Source: Dechloromonas sp. ZY10 (lineage in GTDB: Bacteria; Pseudomonadota; Gammaproteobacteria; Burkholderiales; Rhodocyclaceae). From it: a stretch of DNA of 64,000 nt. How positions within the stretch are numbered: position 1 is the first letter of the stretch; the number at the start of each line of letters is the position of its first letter. Positions 19,848 to 30,117 of this stretch are shown here, in pieces. The position numbers were made by a program, and so were the translations under genes. Below the pieces are notes generated by a model. That model had not been told where the DNA came from, searched no databases, and saw nothing but the letters and a program-made list of their open reading frames with translations. The stretch lies in assembly GCF_041378895.1 (NCBI RefSeq), contig NZ_CP144212.1, positions 1,473,501-1,537,500 on the forward strand, written 5' to 3'.

Positions 19848-21269
19848 ATGAAACGCCTGCTTGCGTTTTTTGCCTTTTTCCTTGCCTGTTCTCTGGCTGT
19901 CGCGCAGGGAAGAAACTTGCCGGATTTTGCCGATCTTGCCGAAAAGCAGGGGCCGGCCGTGGTCAATATCAGTACTACGCAAACCGTTCGACGTGGCGGC
20001 CAGATGTCGCCTTTCCCTTTTGATGAGAACGATCCGGCTTTTGAGTTTTTCCGTCGCTTTATCCCCTTGCCGCCGGGCGGGACGGTGCCGCGTGAGTTCG
20101 AAAACAAGTCCCTGGGCTCTGGATTCATCATTAGTGCCGATGGATATATTCTGACCAACGCCCATGTGGTCGACGGGGCTGACGAGGTGACGGTCCGATT
20201 GACCGACAAGCGCGAGTTCAAGGCCAAGATCATCGGTGCCGACAAGCGCACCGATGTTGCGCTGATCCGGATTGAAGCAGCCAATTTGCCAGTGGCGCGA
20301 CTGGGGGATCCGCAAAAATTGCGCCCGGGTGAGTGGGTGGTGGCCATCGGTTCGCCCTTCGGTTTCGAAAACTCGGTGACGGCCGGGATCGTATCGGCCA
20401 AGGGACGTTCGTTGCCGCAGGAAAACTACGTTCCTTTCATCCAGACCGACGTGGCGATCAACCCCGGCAATTCCGGCGGTCCCTTGTTCAACATGAATGG
20501 CGAAGTGGTCGGGATCAACTCCCAGATTTACAGCCGCAGTGGCGGTTACATGGGGGTTTCGTTCGCGATCCCCATTGATGTCGCGATGGAAATTCAGAGC
20601 CAGTTGCGCGCCAGCGGCAAGGTTGCTCGTGGCCGGCTCGGCGTGGTCATTCAGGAAGTCAGCAAGGAGTTGGCCGATTCGCTGGGGCTGGCCAAGCCGA
20701 TGGGGGCAGTGGTCAATGCCGTTGAGAAGGGCGGCCCGGCAGACAAGGCAGGGCTGGAGCCGGGCGACGTGATTCTCAAATTCGATGGTCGGCCGATCAA
20801 CGCCTCTGCCGATCTGCCGCGGATTGTCGGCGCCACCCGCCCGGGAACCCGAGCGCTCGCCCAGGTCTGGCGCAAGGGCGGGACTCGTGAAATTCCGGTC
20901 GTGGTCGGTGAAATGCAGGAGGATAAATCGGCTGGGCGCAACGTCAGGCCACAGCGCCCGACGGAGTTGGCGGCCAATCGTCTTGGTCTGGTGCTGAGCG
21001 AGCCTTCCCCGGAACAGAAACGCGAGCTGAAACTGGCGGCCGGTCTGATCGTCGATGAAATACGCAGCACCGCACCGCGTAGCGATCTGCGTGTTGGCGA
21101 TGTGATTCTCGCGGTGATCAGCAGGGGGGCAACGACCGAACTCAAAAGCGTCGAGCAGTTCAACAAGCTGCTGCAGCAGTTCGAAAAGGGCAGCAATGTG
21201 ACCCTGCTGATCCGGCGTGGCGAACTGCAGACTTTCATCACGATCAAGGGTATCAACGGAAGCAACTGA
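19848..21269 (+). CDS. mucD: Periplasmic serine protease DegP/MucD
   Basis: Trypsin-like protease and chaperone for misfolded envelope proteins. The 473-residue protein has a signal peptide (MKRLLAFFAFFLACSLAVAQ), the triad H106 (TNAHVV), D136 (RTDVALI) and S209 (NPGNSGGP), then two PDZ domains (about 260-350 and 380-470). GGAGGGTG lies 8 nt before the ATG at 19848. Its place after rpoE and rseC suggests transcription under sigma-E control and a role in that stress response. Confidence 0.95.
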   Translation: MKRLLAFFAFFLACSLAVAQGRNLPDFADLAEKQGPAVVNISTTQTVRRGGQMSPFPFDENDPAFEFFRRFIPLPPGGTVPREFENKSLGSGFIISADGYILTNAHVVDGADEVTVRLTDKREFKAKIIGADKRTDVALIRIEAANLPVARLGDPQKLRPGEWVVAIGSPFGFENSVTAGIVSAKGRSLPQENYVPFIQTDVAINPGNSGGPLFNMNGEVVGINSQIYSRSGGYMGVSFAIPIDVAMEIQSQLRASGKVARGRLGVVIQEVSKELADSLGLAKPMGAVVNAVEKGGPADKAGLEPGDVILKFDGRPINASADLPRIVGATRPGTRALAQVWRKGGTREIPVVVGEMQEDKSAGRNVRPQRPTELAANRLGLVLSEPSPEQKRELKLAAGLIVDEIRSTAPRSDLRVGDVILAVISRGATTELKSVEQFNKLLQQFEKGSNVTLLIRRGELQTFITIKGINGSN

Positions 21270-21270
21270 G

Positions 21271-21516
21271 ATGAGTATCGAACTGACGCTGATCAGCCGT
21301 GGCTACTGCCACCTCTGCCATGACATGGAAGAAGCCCTGAACCCTCTGGCGGCAGAGTTCGCGGCAACGGTCAGTGTGGTCGATGTCGATGCCGATCCGG
21401 CGCTGGAAGCAAAGTACGACGAACTGGTGCCGGTCTTGCTGCACGGCGATCACGAACTCTGTCACTACTTCCTCGATGTCGCCAAAGTCCGTGAATATTT
21501 GGCGGGAATCCGCTAG
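21271..21516 (+). CDS. Glutaredoxin-family (DUF836) thiol protein
   Basis: An 81-residue thioredoxin-fold protein with the redox motif CHLC near the N-terminus and the cis-proline segment ELVPVLLHG. It has no export signal, so it acts in the cytoplasm; its partner is unknown. The ATG follows the mucD stop at once, so the two are coupled. A strong terminator follows. Confidence 0.85.
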   Translation: MSIELTLISRGYCHLCHDMEEALNPLAAEFAATVSVVDVDADPALEAKYDELVPVLLHGDHELCHYFLDVAKVREYLAGIR

Positions 21517-21540
21517 AATTCAAAGTCTTCTGAACAAGGA

Positions 21541-21565
21541 AGGGCGCCGGACAGCGCCCTTTTTT
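21541..21565 (+). terminator. Intrinsic terminator of the rpoE-mucD operon
   Basis: A 7-bp stem AGGGCGC/GCGCCCT (21541-21547 with 21554-21560, 6-nt loop) followed by six T residues. It separates the envelope-stress operon from lepA. Confidence 0.88.
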
Positions 21566-21599
21566 ACTGGCAGCCTTTTAAGCGGCAGCGTAAAGCAGC

Positions 21600-23390
21600 A
21601 TGGATCACATTAGAAATTTCTCGATCATCGCTCACATCGACCACGGCAAATCGACCCTGGCCGACCGGATCATTCACCTTTGTGGCGGTCTTTCCGACCG
21701 CGAAATGGAAGCCCAGGTTCTCGACTCGATGGATATCGAGAAGGAGCGGGGCATTACCATCAAAGCCCAGACGGCTGCGCTGCAATACAAGGCGCGCGAC
21801 GGCAAGGTGTACAACCTCAACCTGATCGACACCCCGGGACACGTCGACTTCTCCTACGAAGTCTCGCGTTCGCTGTCGGCTTGCGAAGGCGCACTGCTGG
21901 TGGTCGATGCCTCGCAAGGTGTCGAGGCCCAGACCGTGGCCAACTGCTACACGGCAATCGAACTCGATGTCGAAGTGGTGCCGGTGCTGAACAAGATCGA
22001 CCTGCCATCGGCCGACCCGGACAGCGCCAAGCAGGAAATCGAGGATGTGATCGGGATCGACGCCACTGACGCTGTTCAGGCTTCGGCCAAGACCGGTCTC
22101 GGTGTTCAGGATATTCTCGAACAAGTGGTTGCCCGGGTGCCACCGCCGGTTGGCGATGTCACCGCGCCGCTCAAGGCACTGATCATCGACTCCTGGTTTG
22201 ACAACTACGTCGGCGTGGTGATGCTGGTCCGTGTGGTCGATGGCGAAATACGTCCCAAGGACAAGCTGCATTTCATGGCCACCGGCGCCAATCAGCTGTG
22301 CGAGCAGGTCGGCGTGTTTACGCCGAAGTCGCTGCAGCGCGATGTGCTGCGCGCCGGCGAGGTCGGTTTTGTGATTGCCGGGATCAAGGAGCTGAAGGCC
22401 GCCAAGGTGGGCGACACCATCACCCATGCCGACCGCAAGGCGGTCGAGCCGCTGCCCGGCTTCAAGGAAATCAAGCCGCAGGTTTTTGCTGGCCTGTATC
22501 CGGTTGAAGCCAACCAGTACGACTCGCTGCGCGAAGCGCTGGAAAAGCTCAAGCTTAACGATGCCTCGCTGCAATACGAGCCGGAAGTCTCGCAAGCGCT
22601 TGGTTTCGGCTTCCGTTGCGGCTTCCTCGGTTTGCTCCACATGGAAATTGTGCAGGAGCGCCTGGAGCGTGAATTTGATCAGGACCTGATTACGACCGCA
22701 CCGACCGTGGTTTATGAGGTGGTGCAAAAGGATGGCAGCGTGATCCAGGTCGAGAACCCGGCTAAGCTGCCGGAAATCTCCAAGATCGACGAAATCCGCG
22801 AGCCAATCATCGAGGCAACCATCTTCGTGCCGCAGGACTTCCTCGGCAACGTGATCACGCTGTGCAATCAGAAGCGCGGCAACCAGGTCGACATGCACTA
22901 CCACGGCCGCCAGGTAAAGCTGGTCTACGAAATGCCGATGGCCGAAGTGGTGATGGACTTCTTCGACAAGCTCAAGTCCTGTTCCAAGGGCTACGCCTCG
23001 CTCGACTACGATTTCAAGGAATACCGCACGGCCGACGTGGTCAAGCTCGACATCCTGATCAATAGCGAGAAGGTCGATGCGCTGTCGCTGATCGTTCACC
23101 GCGCCAACTCGCAGTATCGCGGCCGCGAACTGGCCTCGAAAATGCGCGAACTGATTCCGCGTCAGATGTACGACGTGGCGATCCAGGCCGCCATCGGCTC
23201 GCACATCATCGCCCGTGAAAACGTCAAGGCCATGCGCAAGGACGTGCTCGCCAAGTGTTACGGCGGCGACATCTCGCGGAAGAAGAAGCTGCTCGAAAAG
23301 CAGAAGGCCGGCAAGAAACGGATGAAGCAGGTCGGCTCGGTCGAAATTCCGCAGGAAGCCTTCCTCGCCGTGTTGCGTGTCGATAACTAA
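21600..23390 (+). CDS. lepA: Elongation factor 4 (LepA)
   Basis: Translational GTPase that back-translocates or remodels stalled ribosomes and helps 30S assembly. The 596-residue protein has G1 [14 protein letters not shown]2 RGITIKAQ, G3 DTPGHVDF and G4 NKIDLP, then the EF-G-like domains and the LepA-specific C-terminus ([19 protein letters not shown]). It opens the operon that continues with lepB, as in most proteobacteria. Confidence 0.98.
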   Translation: MDHIRNFSIIAHIDHGKSTLADRIIHLCGGLSDREMEAQVLDSMDIEKERGITIKAQTAALQYKARDGKVYNLNLIDTPGHVDFSYEVSRSLSACEGALLVVDASQGVEAQTVANCYTAIELDVEVVPVLNKIDLPSADPDSAKQEIEDVIGIDATDAVQASAKTGLGVQDILEQVVARVPPPVGDVTAPLKALIIDSWFDNYVGVVMLVRVVDGEIRPKDKLHFMATGANQLCEQVGVFTPKSLQRDVLRAGEVGFVIAGIKELKAAKVGDTITHADRKAVEPLPGFKEIKPQVFAGLYPVEANQYDSLREALEKLKLNDASLQYEPEVSQALGFGFRCGFLGLLHMEIVQERLEREFDQDLITTAPTVVYEVVQKDGSVIQVENPAKLPEISKIDEIREPIIEATIFVPQDFLGNVITLCNQKRGNQVDMHYHGRQVKLVYEMPMAEVVMDFFDKLKSCSKGYASLDYDFKEYRTADVVKLDILINSEKVDALSLIVHRANSQYRGRELASKMRELIPRQMYDVAIQAAIGSHIIARENVKAMRKDVLAKCYGGDISRKKKLLEKQKAGKKRMKQVGSVEIPQEAFLAVLRVDN

Positions 23391-23408
23391 CCCGGATCCA
23401 GACTGAGC

Positions 23409-24197
23409 ATGAACTTCGCACTGATTCTTTTTGTGCTGCTGGTGCTTACCGGCCTGCTTTACGCGGTCGACGTCCTGAAATTCAGGAAATTGCGGGCACC
23501 GGGTGGCAAGGAGCCGTTGTGGGTCGAGTGGGGCGCCAGCTTCTTCCCGGTGATCCTGATCGTCTTCGTGCTCCGTTCCTTTCTCTTTGAACCGTTCAAG
23601 ATTCCTTCCGGTTCGATGATCCCGACGCTGCTGATCGGTGACTTCATCCTGGTTAATAAATTCACCTATGGCATCCGTCTGCCGGTGATCAATAAAAAGA
23701 TCATCAGTATCAATGACCCGCAGCGTGGCGATGTGATGGTCTTCCGCTTCCCGGAAGACCCGTCGCTCGACTACATCAAGCGGGTGGTGGGCGTGCCCGG
23801 CGACACCATTGCCTACCAGCACAAGAAGCTGACGATCAATGGCCAGCTGGTGCCGATGAAGAAGCTGGAGGATTTCCAGCATCGTGAGCGCCTGTATTAC
23901 TCCGAGCAGTACAGCGCCAAGATGGGTGAGGTCGAGCATCGCCTGCTCAACGATAGCGATGCACCGGAGTTCATCCCTGACGCCAGCCGCTTCCCGTTTC
24001 GCGAAAATTGCTCCTACAATGCCGCAGGCGTGGTCTGCAAGGTGCCGCCCGGGCATTACTTCATGATGGGCGACAACCGCGACAACAGCCGCGACAGCCG
24101 TTCGTGGGGCTTCGTGCCGGAAGAGAACATTGTCGGCAAGGCCTTCTTCATCTGGCTGAACCTCAGCGATCTGGGCCGTATCGGCTCGTTCAAGTAA
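23409..24197 (+). CDS. lepB: Signal peptidase I
   Basis: Cleaves signal peptides from exported proteins at the periplasmic face. The 262-residue protein has two N-terminal membrane segments (about 2-20 and 43-60), the catalytic serine S69 in PSGSMIPTL and the lysine K124 in YIKRVVGVPGD, and the conserved GDNRDNSRDSR box. It follows lepA by 18 nt. Confidence 0.97.
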   Translation: MNFALILFVLLVLTGLLYAVDVLKFRKLRAPGGKEPLWVEWGASFFPVILIVFVLRSFLFEPFKIPSGSMIPTLLIGDFILVNKFTYGIRLPVINKKIISINDPQRGDVMVFRFPEDPSLDYIKRVVGVPGDTIAYQHKKLTINGQLVPMKKLEDFQHRERLYYSEQYSAKMGEVEHRLLNDSDAPEFIPDASRFPFRENCSYNAAGVVCKVPPGHYFMMGDNRDNSRDSRSWGFVPEENIVGKAFFIWLNLSDLGRIGSFK

Positions 24198-24207
24198 GGA
24201 GAAAGCG

Positions 24208-24561
24208 ATGCGCAAGCAGAAAGGCGTCAGCCTGGGCGGGCTGTTGATGCTGCTGGTCCTGTTGCTGCCGGTTGGCCTGGTCGGCCTCAAAACCGTGCCG
24301 ACAGTGATCGAGTACTACGCGATCCTGAAGGATGCCAAGGCAGCGATCGCCCAGGTCGGTCCCGAGGCGACCGTGGCCGATGTACGCCGGGCTTTCGACA
24401 AGTACGCCGAGATCGACAATTTGCCATTCAAGTCGGCAGACTTGCAGATCGGCAAGGAAGGCAATCGCATCGTCGCTTCCTTCGCATACGAGAAGGTGAT
24501 TCCGCTGTTCGGCAACGTTAGCCTGTTGATCGACTATCGCGGCACCACCGCCGGCAAATAA
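24208..24561 (+). CDS. DUF4845 membrane protein
   Basis: A 117-residue protein found between lepB and rnc in many betaproteobacteria and pseudomonads. One N-terminal transmembrane helix (about 8-28, GGLLMLLVLLLPVGLVGLK) is followed by a periplasmic domain of about 85 residues. AAGGAG lies 7 nt upstream of the ATG. Its constant position suggests a link to protein export or RNA processing, but no function is known to me. Confidence 0.85.
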   Translation: MRKQKGVSLGGLLMLLVLLLPVGLVGLKTVPTVIEYYAILKDAKAAIAQVGPEATVADVRRAFDKYAEIDNLPFKSADLQIGKEGNRIVASFAYEKVIPLFGNVSLLIDYRGTTAGK

Positions 24562-24564
24562 GGG

Positions 24565-25236
24565 ATGACGGCAGAACGTATTGCCGGAAAACTCGGACAC
24601 GCGTTTTCCGATTCCGCACTATTGCGCACCGCGCTGACGCACCGCAGCTACGGCATTCCCAATAACGAGCGCCTGGAATTCCTGGGTGACGGCATCCTCG
24701 ATTTCGTGGTGGCCGATCTGCTCTACCGGCGTTTCCCCGATCTGCCGGAAGGCGATCTGTCGCGTTTCCGCGCCAATCTGGTCCGTCAGGACAGCCTGCA
24801 TCAACTGGCGCTGGGGGTCGGCATCGGCGAGGCCTTGCGCCTGGGTGAGGGCGAGTTGAGGAGCGGTGGCGCCAGCCGGCCGTCGATTCTTGCCGATGCG
24901 CTCGAAGCGGTGTTTGGCGCGGTCTATCTGGATGCCGGTTTTGCCGCTGCCGCCGAGGTGATCGGACGGCTTTACCAGCCGCTGCTTGACGCGCTCAAGC
25001 CCGGCGCCGCGCCGCAGAAGGATGCCAAGACCCGGCTCCAGGAGTGGCTGCAGGGGCGCAAGAAGCCGCTGCCACGGTACGAATTGCTGCAAACTTCGGG
25101 GGCCGCACACCAGCAGAATTTTGAGGTGGCCTGCATTATTGGCAACCCAGCCCTGCGCACCGTAGGCGAGGGCAGCAGCCGGCGCATTGCCGAACAGGTC
25201 GCCGCCGATCTGGCACTGAAGGAATTGAAAGCATGA
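24565..25236 (+). CDS. rnc: Ribonuclease III
   Basis: Cuts double-stranded RNA in rRNA precursors and mRNAs. The 223-residue protein has the RNase III signature [20 protein letters not shown] with the metal-binding glutamate and aspartate, a second acidic site in [14 protein letters not shown], and a C-terminal double-stranded-RNA-binding domain (about 150-222). It overlaps era by 4 nt, the common rnc-era arrangement. Confidence 0.97.
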   Translation: MTAERIAGKLGHAFSDSALLRTALTHRSYGIPNNERLEFLGDGILDFVVADLLYRRFPDLPEGDLSRFRANLVRQDSLHQLALGVGIGEALRLGEGELRSGGASRPSILADALEAVFGAVYLDAGFAAAAEVIGRLYQPLLDALKPGAAPQKDAKTRLQEWLQGRKKPLPRYELLQTSGAAHQQNFEVACIIGNPALRTVGEGSSRRIAEQVAADLALKELKA

Positions 25237-26117
25237 AAGAAATCCGCTCCGGTTATCTGGCCATTGTCGGCCGTCCCAACGTCGGTAAGTCGACGCTGTT
25301 GAACCGCCTGGTCGGCGAAAAGATCAGCATTGTCTCGCGCAAGGCGCAGACAACGCGCCACCGCATCACCGGCATCCTGACCAACGATGATGCACAATTC
25401 GTCTTCGTCGATACCCCGGGTTTCCAGACCAAGTTCTCGAATGCGCTCAACCGCGCGATGAACCGGGGCGTGACGCAGACCCTGCACGATGTCGATGTCG
25501 TCCTCTTCGTCGTCGAAGCCGGGCGCTACGACGCCAAGGACCAGGCGGTGGTCCGCCTGCTGCCCAAGGACGTGCCGGTGATTCTGGTGGTCAACAAGAC
25601 CGACCAGTTGAAGAACAAGGACGCCTTGCTGCCTTTCCTGGCCCAGGTCGCCGCCGACTTCGACTACACCGCCGTGGTCCCGGTCAGCGCCGCCAAGGGG
25701 CGCCAGACCGAGGAACTGCTCAAGGAGGCGCGCAAGCACCTGCCCAACGAAGGTCTGATGTTCGGCGAGGACGAACTGACCGACAAGAGCGAGCGCTTCC
25801 TGGCCTCCGAATACATCCGCGAAAAGGTTTTCCGCCTGCTTGGCGACGAACTGCCCTACGCAACAGCAGTCGAGATCGAACGCTTTGAAACCGAAGGCGC
25901 GCTGCGCCGGATTTTTGCCGCCATCGTCGTCGACCGTGAAAGCCATAAGGCCATCGTCATCGGCAAGGGCGGGGAAAGCCTCAAGCGGATCGCCAGCGAA
26001 GCCCGCCAGGACATGGAGCGCTTGTTCGACGGCAAGGTCTATCTGGAAATCTGGGTCAAGGTGAAGTCGGGCTGGAACGACGACGAGCGCCTGCTCAAAA
26101 GCCTCGGCTACGAATAA
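25233..26117 (+). CDS. era: GTPase Era
   Basis: Essential GTPase that assists 30S maturation by binding the 3' end of 16S rRNA. The 294-residue protein has G1 [13 protein letters not shown]3 DTPGF, G4 NKTDQL, and a C-terminal KH RNA-binding domain with [16 protein letters not shown]. The coupling with rnc ties rRNA cutting to assembly. Confidence 0.97.
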   Translation: MKEIRSGYLAIVGRPNVGKSTLLNRLVGEKISIVSRKAQTTRHRITGILTNDDAQFVFVDTPGFQTKFSNALNRAMNRGVTQTLHDVDVVLFVVEAGRYDAKDQAVVRLLPKDVPVILVVNKTDQLKNKDALLPFLAQVAADFDYTAVVPVSAAKGRQTEELLKEARKHLPNEGLMFGEDELTDKSERFLASEYIREKVFRLLGDELPYATAVEIERFETEGALRRIFAAIVVDRESHKAIVIGKGGESLKRIASEARQDMERLFDGKVYLEIWVKVKSGWNDDERLLKSLGYE

Positions 26118-26165
26118 GCCGGGCATCCGAGCCAGACAAGGGACGCCACAGGCGAGGCCGGGACG

Positions 26166-26894
26166 ATGTCAGCACGCGGCAAGGTCGATGCCCAGCCGGC
26201 CTGGGTGTTGCACAGCTATCCCTATCGTGAAACCAGCCTGATCGTCGAGGTGTTCACCCGCGATCACGGGCGCATCGCGCTGCTGGCGCGCGGTGCCCGC
26301 CGGCCGCGGGCGGCGATTCGCGGCCTGCTGCTGGCCTTTCAGCCGCTGGAAATCGGCTGGGCCGGCAAGGGCGAAGTGCCGACCCTGATGAAGGCCGAAT
26401 GGGTCGGCGGCCAGCCCCTGCTCGGCGGTGAGGCCCTGTTCTGCGGCTATTACCTGAACGAACTGCTGCTCAACCTGCTGCCGCGCGAGGACGCGCACCC
26501 CATCCTCTTTGCCCGCTACGGCGCCTTGCTCGCGCATCTCGCCGGCGATCAGGACAGCGCCGAGCGCGAGGCCGACCTGCGCCGTTTCGAAAAGGCGATG
26601 CTGCAGGAGCTTGGCTACGGCCTGACCCTCAACCACGATGCAGCGGGCGAGCCGATTGCCGCCGAACTTCAGTACAGTTACCGGATCGAGGAAGGCGCGG
26701 TGCCGCTGGCGCAGGGCGGCGGCGAACCGCCGCTGGTGCTCGGGCAGACCCTGCTCGACCTCGATGCCGAAGATTTTTCCCGGCCGCGTACACGGTCCGA
26801 AGCCAAAAACCTGATGCGCACGTTGCTGGCGCATTACCTGAATGGAACCGAACTGGTCACCCGCCAGATTTTCAAGGAGTTGCAAGCGCTATGA
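26166..26894 (+). CDS. recO: DNA repair protein RecO
   Basis: Mediator that helps load RecA on SSB-coated single-stranded DNA in the RecFOR pathway. The 242-residue protein starts with the OB-fold part ([27 protein letters not shown] type sequence) and ends with the helical domain; a zinc motif is not evident, as in other proteobacteria. It overlaps pdxJ by 4 nt. Confidence 0.95.
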   Translation: MSARGKVDAQPAWVLHSYPYRETSLIVEVFTRDHGRIALLARGARRPRAAIRGLLLAFQPLEIGWAGKGEVPTLMKAEWVGGQPLLGGEALFCGYYLNELLLNLLPREDAHPILFARYGALLAHLAGDQDSAEREADLRRFEKAMLQELGYGLTLNHDAAGEPIAAELQYSYRIEEGAVPLAQGGGEPPLVLGQTLLDLDAEDFSRPRTRSEAKNLMRTLLAHYLNGTELVTRQIFKELQAL

Positions 26895-27652
26895 TCGAAC
26901 TCGGCGTCAATATCGACCACGTTGCCACCCTGCGCCAGGCGCGCCGCACCTATGAGCCGGACCCGGTCTGGGCGGCTTCCGAAGCTCACCTCGGCGGTGC
27001 CGACGGGATCACCTTCCACCTGCGCGAGGATCGCCGTCACATTCAGGATCGCGATGTCGAGCGGCTGGCCGAGACGACCCAGATCAAGCTCAATTTTGAA
27101 ATGGCGGCAACCGACGAAATGATCGCCATCGCCTGCCGGATCAAGCCGCAAATGGCGATGCTGGTACCGGAAGGGCGCCACGAGGTGACCACCGAAGGCG
27201 GCCTCGACATCCTTGGTCAGGAAGCCCGGCTCAAGGACCAGATTGCCCGCCTGGCCGAGGCCGGTATCTGCACCAGCGTCTTCATCGACGCCGAACTGGC
27301 ACAGATCGAAGCAGCGGCGCGGATCGGCGCGCAGGTCTGCGAAATCCACACCGGCCCCTACGCCCACGCCTTCCACGACCGGGGCCGCGATGCCGAAGCG
27401 CCGGCGGTACTCGCCGAACTGGCCAAGATCCGCGCTGCCGGGCAGGCGATCCGCGAGTTCGGGATGCGCTTCAACGCCGGGCACGCGCTCAACTACTACA
27501 ACGTGCAGCCGCTGGCCCGCCTGCCCGGCGTGCGCGAACTGCACATCGGCCACTCGATCGTCAGCCGCGCCGTCTTCGTCGGCCTGCGCGAAGCCGTGCG
27601 CGAAATGAAGGCGCTGATCCGCGAAGCGGCGGCTCGGCCCGAAGGCGTCTGA
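26891..27652 (+). CDS. pdxJ: Pyridoxine 5'-phosphate synthase
   Basis: Condenses 1-deoxyxylulose 5-phosphate with 3-amino-2-oxopropyl phosphate to pyridoxine 5'-phosphate, the last ring-forming step of vitamin B6 synthesis. The 253-residue TIM-barrel protein begins [18 protein letters not shown] and has the conserved [16 protein letters not shown] and HTGPYA segments. The recO-pdxJ-acpS order is conserved in proteobacteria. Confidence 0.97.
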   Translation: MIELGVNIDHVATLRQARRTYEPDPVWAASEAHLGGADGITFHLREDRRHIQDRDVERLAETTQIKLNFEMAATDEMIAIACRIKPQMAMLVPEGRHEVTTEGGLDILGQEARLKDQIARLAEAGICTSVFIDAELAQIEAAARIGAQVCEIHTGPYAHAFHDRGRDAEAPAVLAELAKIRAAGQAIREFGMRFNAGHALNYYNVQPLARLPGVRELHIGHSIVSRAVFVGLREAVREMKALIREAAARPEGV

Positions 27653-27657
27653 GCCGG

Positions 27658-28035
27658 ATGATCCACGGCATCGGCACCGACATCGTCCGCGTCGAGCGAC
27701 TGGCGGCGATGTGGCAAAAGCACGGCGAGCGGGCTGCGGAAAAAATACTCGCTGCCGACGAACTGGCGGCGTTTGCCGCCGCCGGCGATAAAGGCCGCTT
27801 TCTCGCCAAGCGTTTTGCCGCCAAGGAGGCCTTTGCCAAGGCGCTCGGCAGCGGTGTGCGCGAACCGGCGACCCTGCCCAACATCGCCGTCGGCCACGAC
27901 CCGCTGGGCAAGCCGCAACTGCATTTCCACGGTCAACTCGCCGAACTGGTCAAAAACCTTGGCCTGACCGCGCATCTTTCGATCAGCGACGAAGCCGAAT
28001 ACGCTGTCGCCTACGTGCTTCTGGAGCGTGCATGA
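27658..28035 (+). CDS. acpS: Holo-ACP synthase
   Basis: Transfers phosphopantetheine from CoA to the serine of ACP. The 125-residue protein starts IHGIGTDIVRVERL with the metal-binding aspartate and has the signature FLAKRFAAKEAFAKALG with the second acidic ligand. It is coupled to nagZ by an ATGA overlap. Its substrate ACP is encoded in this window at 15044-15280. Confidence 0.96.
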   Translation: MIHGIGTDIVRVERLAAMWQKHGERAAEKILAADELAAFAAAGDKGRFLAKRFAAKEAFAKALGSGVREPATLPNIAVGHDPLGKPQLHFHGQLAELVKNLGLTAHLSISDEAEYAVAYVLLERA

Positions 28036-29135
28036 CTACTGCTGCGTCCTCTTCCTCCGTCCTGGCCGGGTTTGCGGAATCCGCTGGCTCGGCTGTTTCG
28101 CCCCGGTCCCTGCCGCTCGGGCCGCTGATGATCGACATCGCCGGTCACGAACTCACCGCGCTTGACCGCGAACGCCTCTGCCATCCGCTGGTCGGCGGCA
28201 TCATCCTGTTTACCCGCAATTACCGCGACCCCGAGCAACTGCGGGCGTTGACCGCCGACATCCACGCCCTGCGCCAGCCGCAGCTGCTGATCGCGGTCGA
28301 TCACGAAGGCGGCCGCGTGCAACGCTTCCGTGACGGGTTCACCCGCCTGCCGCCGATGCGCGCGCTGGGCGAACGCTACGCCGCCGACCCGGAAGCCGGG
28401 CGGCAACTGGCACGTGCCGCCGGGCGGGTGCTGGCCGGCGAATTGCGAGCGCACGGCGTCGACTATTCCTTCACCCCGGTGCTCGACCTCGACTATGGCC
28501 CTTCGCGGGTGATCGGCGACCGCGCCTTCCACCGCGACCCGGCGGTGATCGTCGATCTGGTCAAGGCCCTCGGCGAAGGCCTGCGCGCCGGCGGCATGGG
28601 CACCTGCGGCAAACACTTCCCCGGCCACGGCTACGTGATTCCCGATTCGCACGTCGAACTGCCGGTCGACGAACGCCCGCTGAGCGAAATCCAGGAAGAC
28701 CTCGAACCCTACCGCCAGCTGGTGCAAGCCGGCGCGCTCGACGGCGTGATGGCCGCGCACGTCATCTACCGCCAGGTCGACCCGGCCACCGCCGTGTTCT
28801 CCCGCCACTGGATCGACTATTTGCGCCAGGACCTTGGCTTTAACGGCGTGGTATTCACCGACGACCTGTCGATGGCCGGCGCCGGCATCGTCGGCGACAT
28901 GCTCGCCCGCGTCGAAACCGCCTATGCCGCCGGCTGCGACATGCTGCTCGTGTGCAACTCGCCGGACGCGGTCGGCGACGTGCTGGCCCGCTGGCAACCG
29001 CCGCAGGACACCGCCTACCGGGCCAGAAGCGCACGCATCGAACAACTGGCCGCCGCGATGCAGCAGCCGGTGGGGGAGTTGCTTGCCGGAGCCGCTTATC
29101 GTGAGGCGCTGAGGGTGTTGTCGACTTTGGCCTGA
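28032..29135 (+). CDS. nagZ: Beta-N-acetylhexosaminidase NagZ
   Basis: Cytoplasmic family-3 glycosidase that removes GlcNAc from 1,6-anhydromuropeptides in peptidoglycan recycling. The signature KHFPGHGYVIPDSHVELP carries the catalytic histidine and aspartate pair, and the nucleophile aspartate is in VVFTDDLSMAGA. The 367-residue form has about 25 extra serine/alanine-rich residues before the usual SLPLGPLMIDIAG start; a later start cannot be excluded. It ends the lepA-nagZ run. Confidence 0.95.
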   Translation: MTTAASSSSVLAGFAESAGSAVSPRSLPLGPLMIDIAGHELTALDRERLCHPLVGGIILFTRNYRDPEQLRALTADIHALRQPQLLIAVDHEGGRVQRFRDGFTRLPPMRALGERYAADPEAGRQLARAAGRVLAGELRAHGVDYSFTPVLDLDYGPSRVIGDRAFHRDPAVIVDLVKALGEGLRAGGMGTCGKHFPGHGYVIPDSHVELPVDERPLSEIQEDLEPYRQLVQAGALDGVMAAHVIYRQVDPATAVFSRHWIDYLRQDLGFNGVVFTDDLSMAGAGIVGDMLARVETAYAAGCDMLLVCNSPDAVGDVLARWQPPQDTAYRARSARIEQLAAAMQQPVGELLAGAAYREALRVLSTLA

Positions 29136-29181
29136 GCTTGGGTGCGGAAATCGCCAGTTTTCCAGCACCGCATGGGCAGGG

Positions 29182-29223
29182 AAAAGGCTGCTGTCACGGT
29201 CGACCGTGACAGCAGCCTTTTTT
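29182..29223. terminator. Terminator of the nagZ operon, built on the ACGGTCGACCGT palindrome
   Basis: A perfect 40-bp palindrome (29182-29221) without spacer, centred on GTCGAC, followed by T residues to 29223. The opposite strand also ends in an A/T run, so it can stop the converging DUF5610 gene too. Its core is the short palindrome that recurs through the window. Confidence 0.88.
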
Positions 29224-29264
29224 GCTTGAAACCCAGCAGGGGGCTCCCCGCAACCACCTCAGGT

Positions 29265-29966
29265 TCAGGCGCTGCTCTTGCTCACCGCAGCCTTGCCGGC
29301 ATCAGCGGTGGTATTACTGCCCGCATCGCCTCCACCGGTCAGTTCCTTGGTCTTGCTGGCGATGAAGTCGTCGTAGCCTTTTTGTACCAGCGCGTAGGTC
29401 TGGTCGATGCTGCCTTTGATGTCGTCGCCGAGGGCATTGAGGCCTTTGAGGATGTCGCTGGCTTCGTTGAAGCCGCGTTCGAAGCCGCTGCGGATGGTGG
29501 CGACGAAGTCCTTGACCAAGGTTTCCGGGTCCTTGTCCGGGTTTTGCTTGGCGTAGGCTTCGAAGAAGCCGGTGGATAGCGACAGGATGCGGTCGGCGGT
29601 GGCTTGCGGGCTGTTGTCCTGGCTCATCGCGTTCTGAATCGCGTCCGGCCCCAGGGTGGGCGCCAGGGCTTCGTTGATGCCTTGAATGGCGCTTTTCAGC
29701 ATCAGCGCCAGCGGCTCGTTGCCGCTGCTCAGCGAGACGCTGACCGAGGACTGGACGATCTGGACATTCTGCTGCGCCTTGAACTGCGCCAGCGCGGCGG
29801 TGGCGCTGCTTTTGCTGGCAGCGGTCGCGCTGGCCTGTTCGCTGTTGCCGGCCCGCTGGCTTGCTTCGGCGCCGGTAGCAGTCCGGGGGGGCGTGGTGGC
29901 GGACGAAGTGCGCGCCGCCAGCGGAAGTTTGTCGCTCAAATTGCCGGATAGGGTGGTGCCGATCAT
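29265..29966 (-). CDS. DUF5610-like protein
   Basis: A 233-residue protein of unknown role. The first 60 residues are Ser/Thr/Ala-rich and probably disordered; a helical domain follows with VSVSLSSGNEPLALMLKSAI, GINEALAP and ATADRILSLSTGFFEAYAKQ, which I associate with the DUF5610 family. There is no signal peptide or membrane segment. GAGGAG lies 7 nt before the ATG. The similarity is recalled from sequence feel, not searched. It is a monocistronic gene divergent from the ParB-like gene. Confidence 0.65.
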   Translation of the reverse strand: MIGTTLSGNLSDKLPLAARTSSATTPPRTATGAEASQRAGNSEQASATAASKSSATAALAQFKAQQNVQIVQSSVSVSLSSGNEPLALMLKSAIQGINEALAPTLGPDAIQNAMSQDNSPQATADRILSLSTGFFEAYAKQNPDKDPETLVKDFVATIRSGFERGFNEASDILKGLNALGDDIKGSIDQTYALVQKGYDDFIASKTKELTGGGDAGSNTTADAGKAAVSKSSA

Positions 29967-30117
29967 GGTGATTCTCCTCGCGCGAACCTGCGGCGTGCCG
30001 GAGTGGCACGTCCTCCATCTTCTTTATCGGCATAAAAGGGCGGTATGACAAGGGCTGGGGGCTTGTTTTTCGTCGCCGAATCGCGGAACATCCGGCCCCT
30101 TTTTGCCCGGAGAAGTC

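Noticed and set aside
21564..24290. 908-codon minus-strand frame opposite lepA and lepB
   Set aside because: Composition (His/Asp/Gln-rich) is typical of an antisense shadow; both lepA and lepB are certain.
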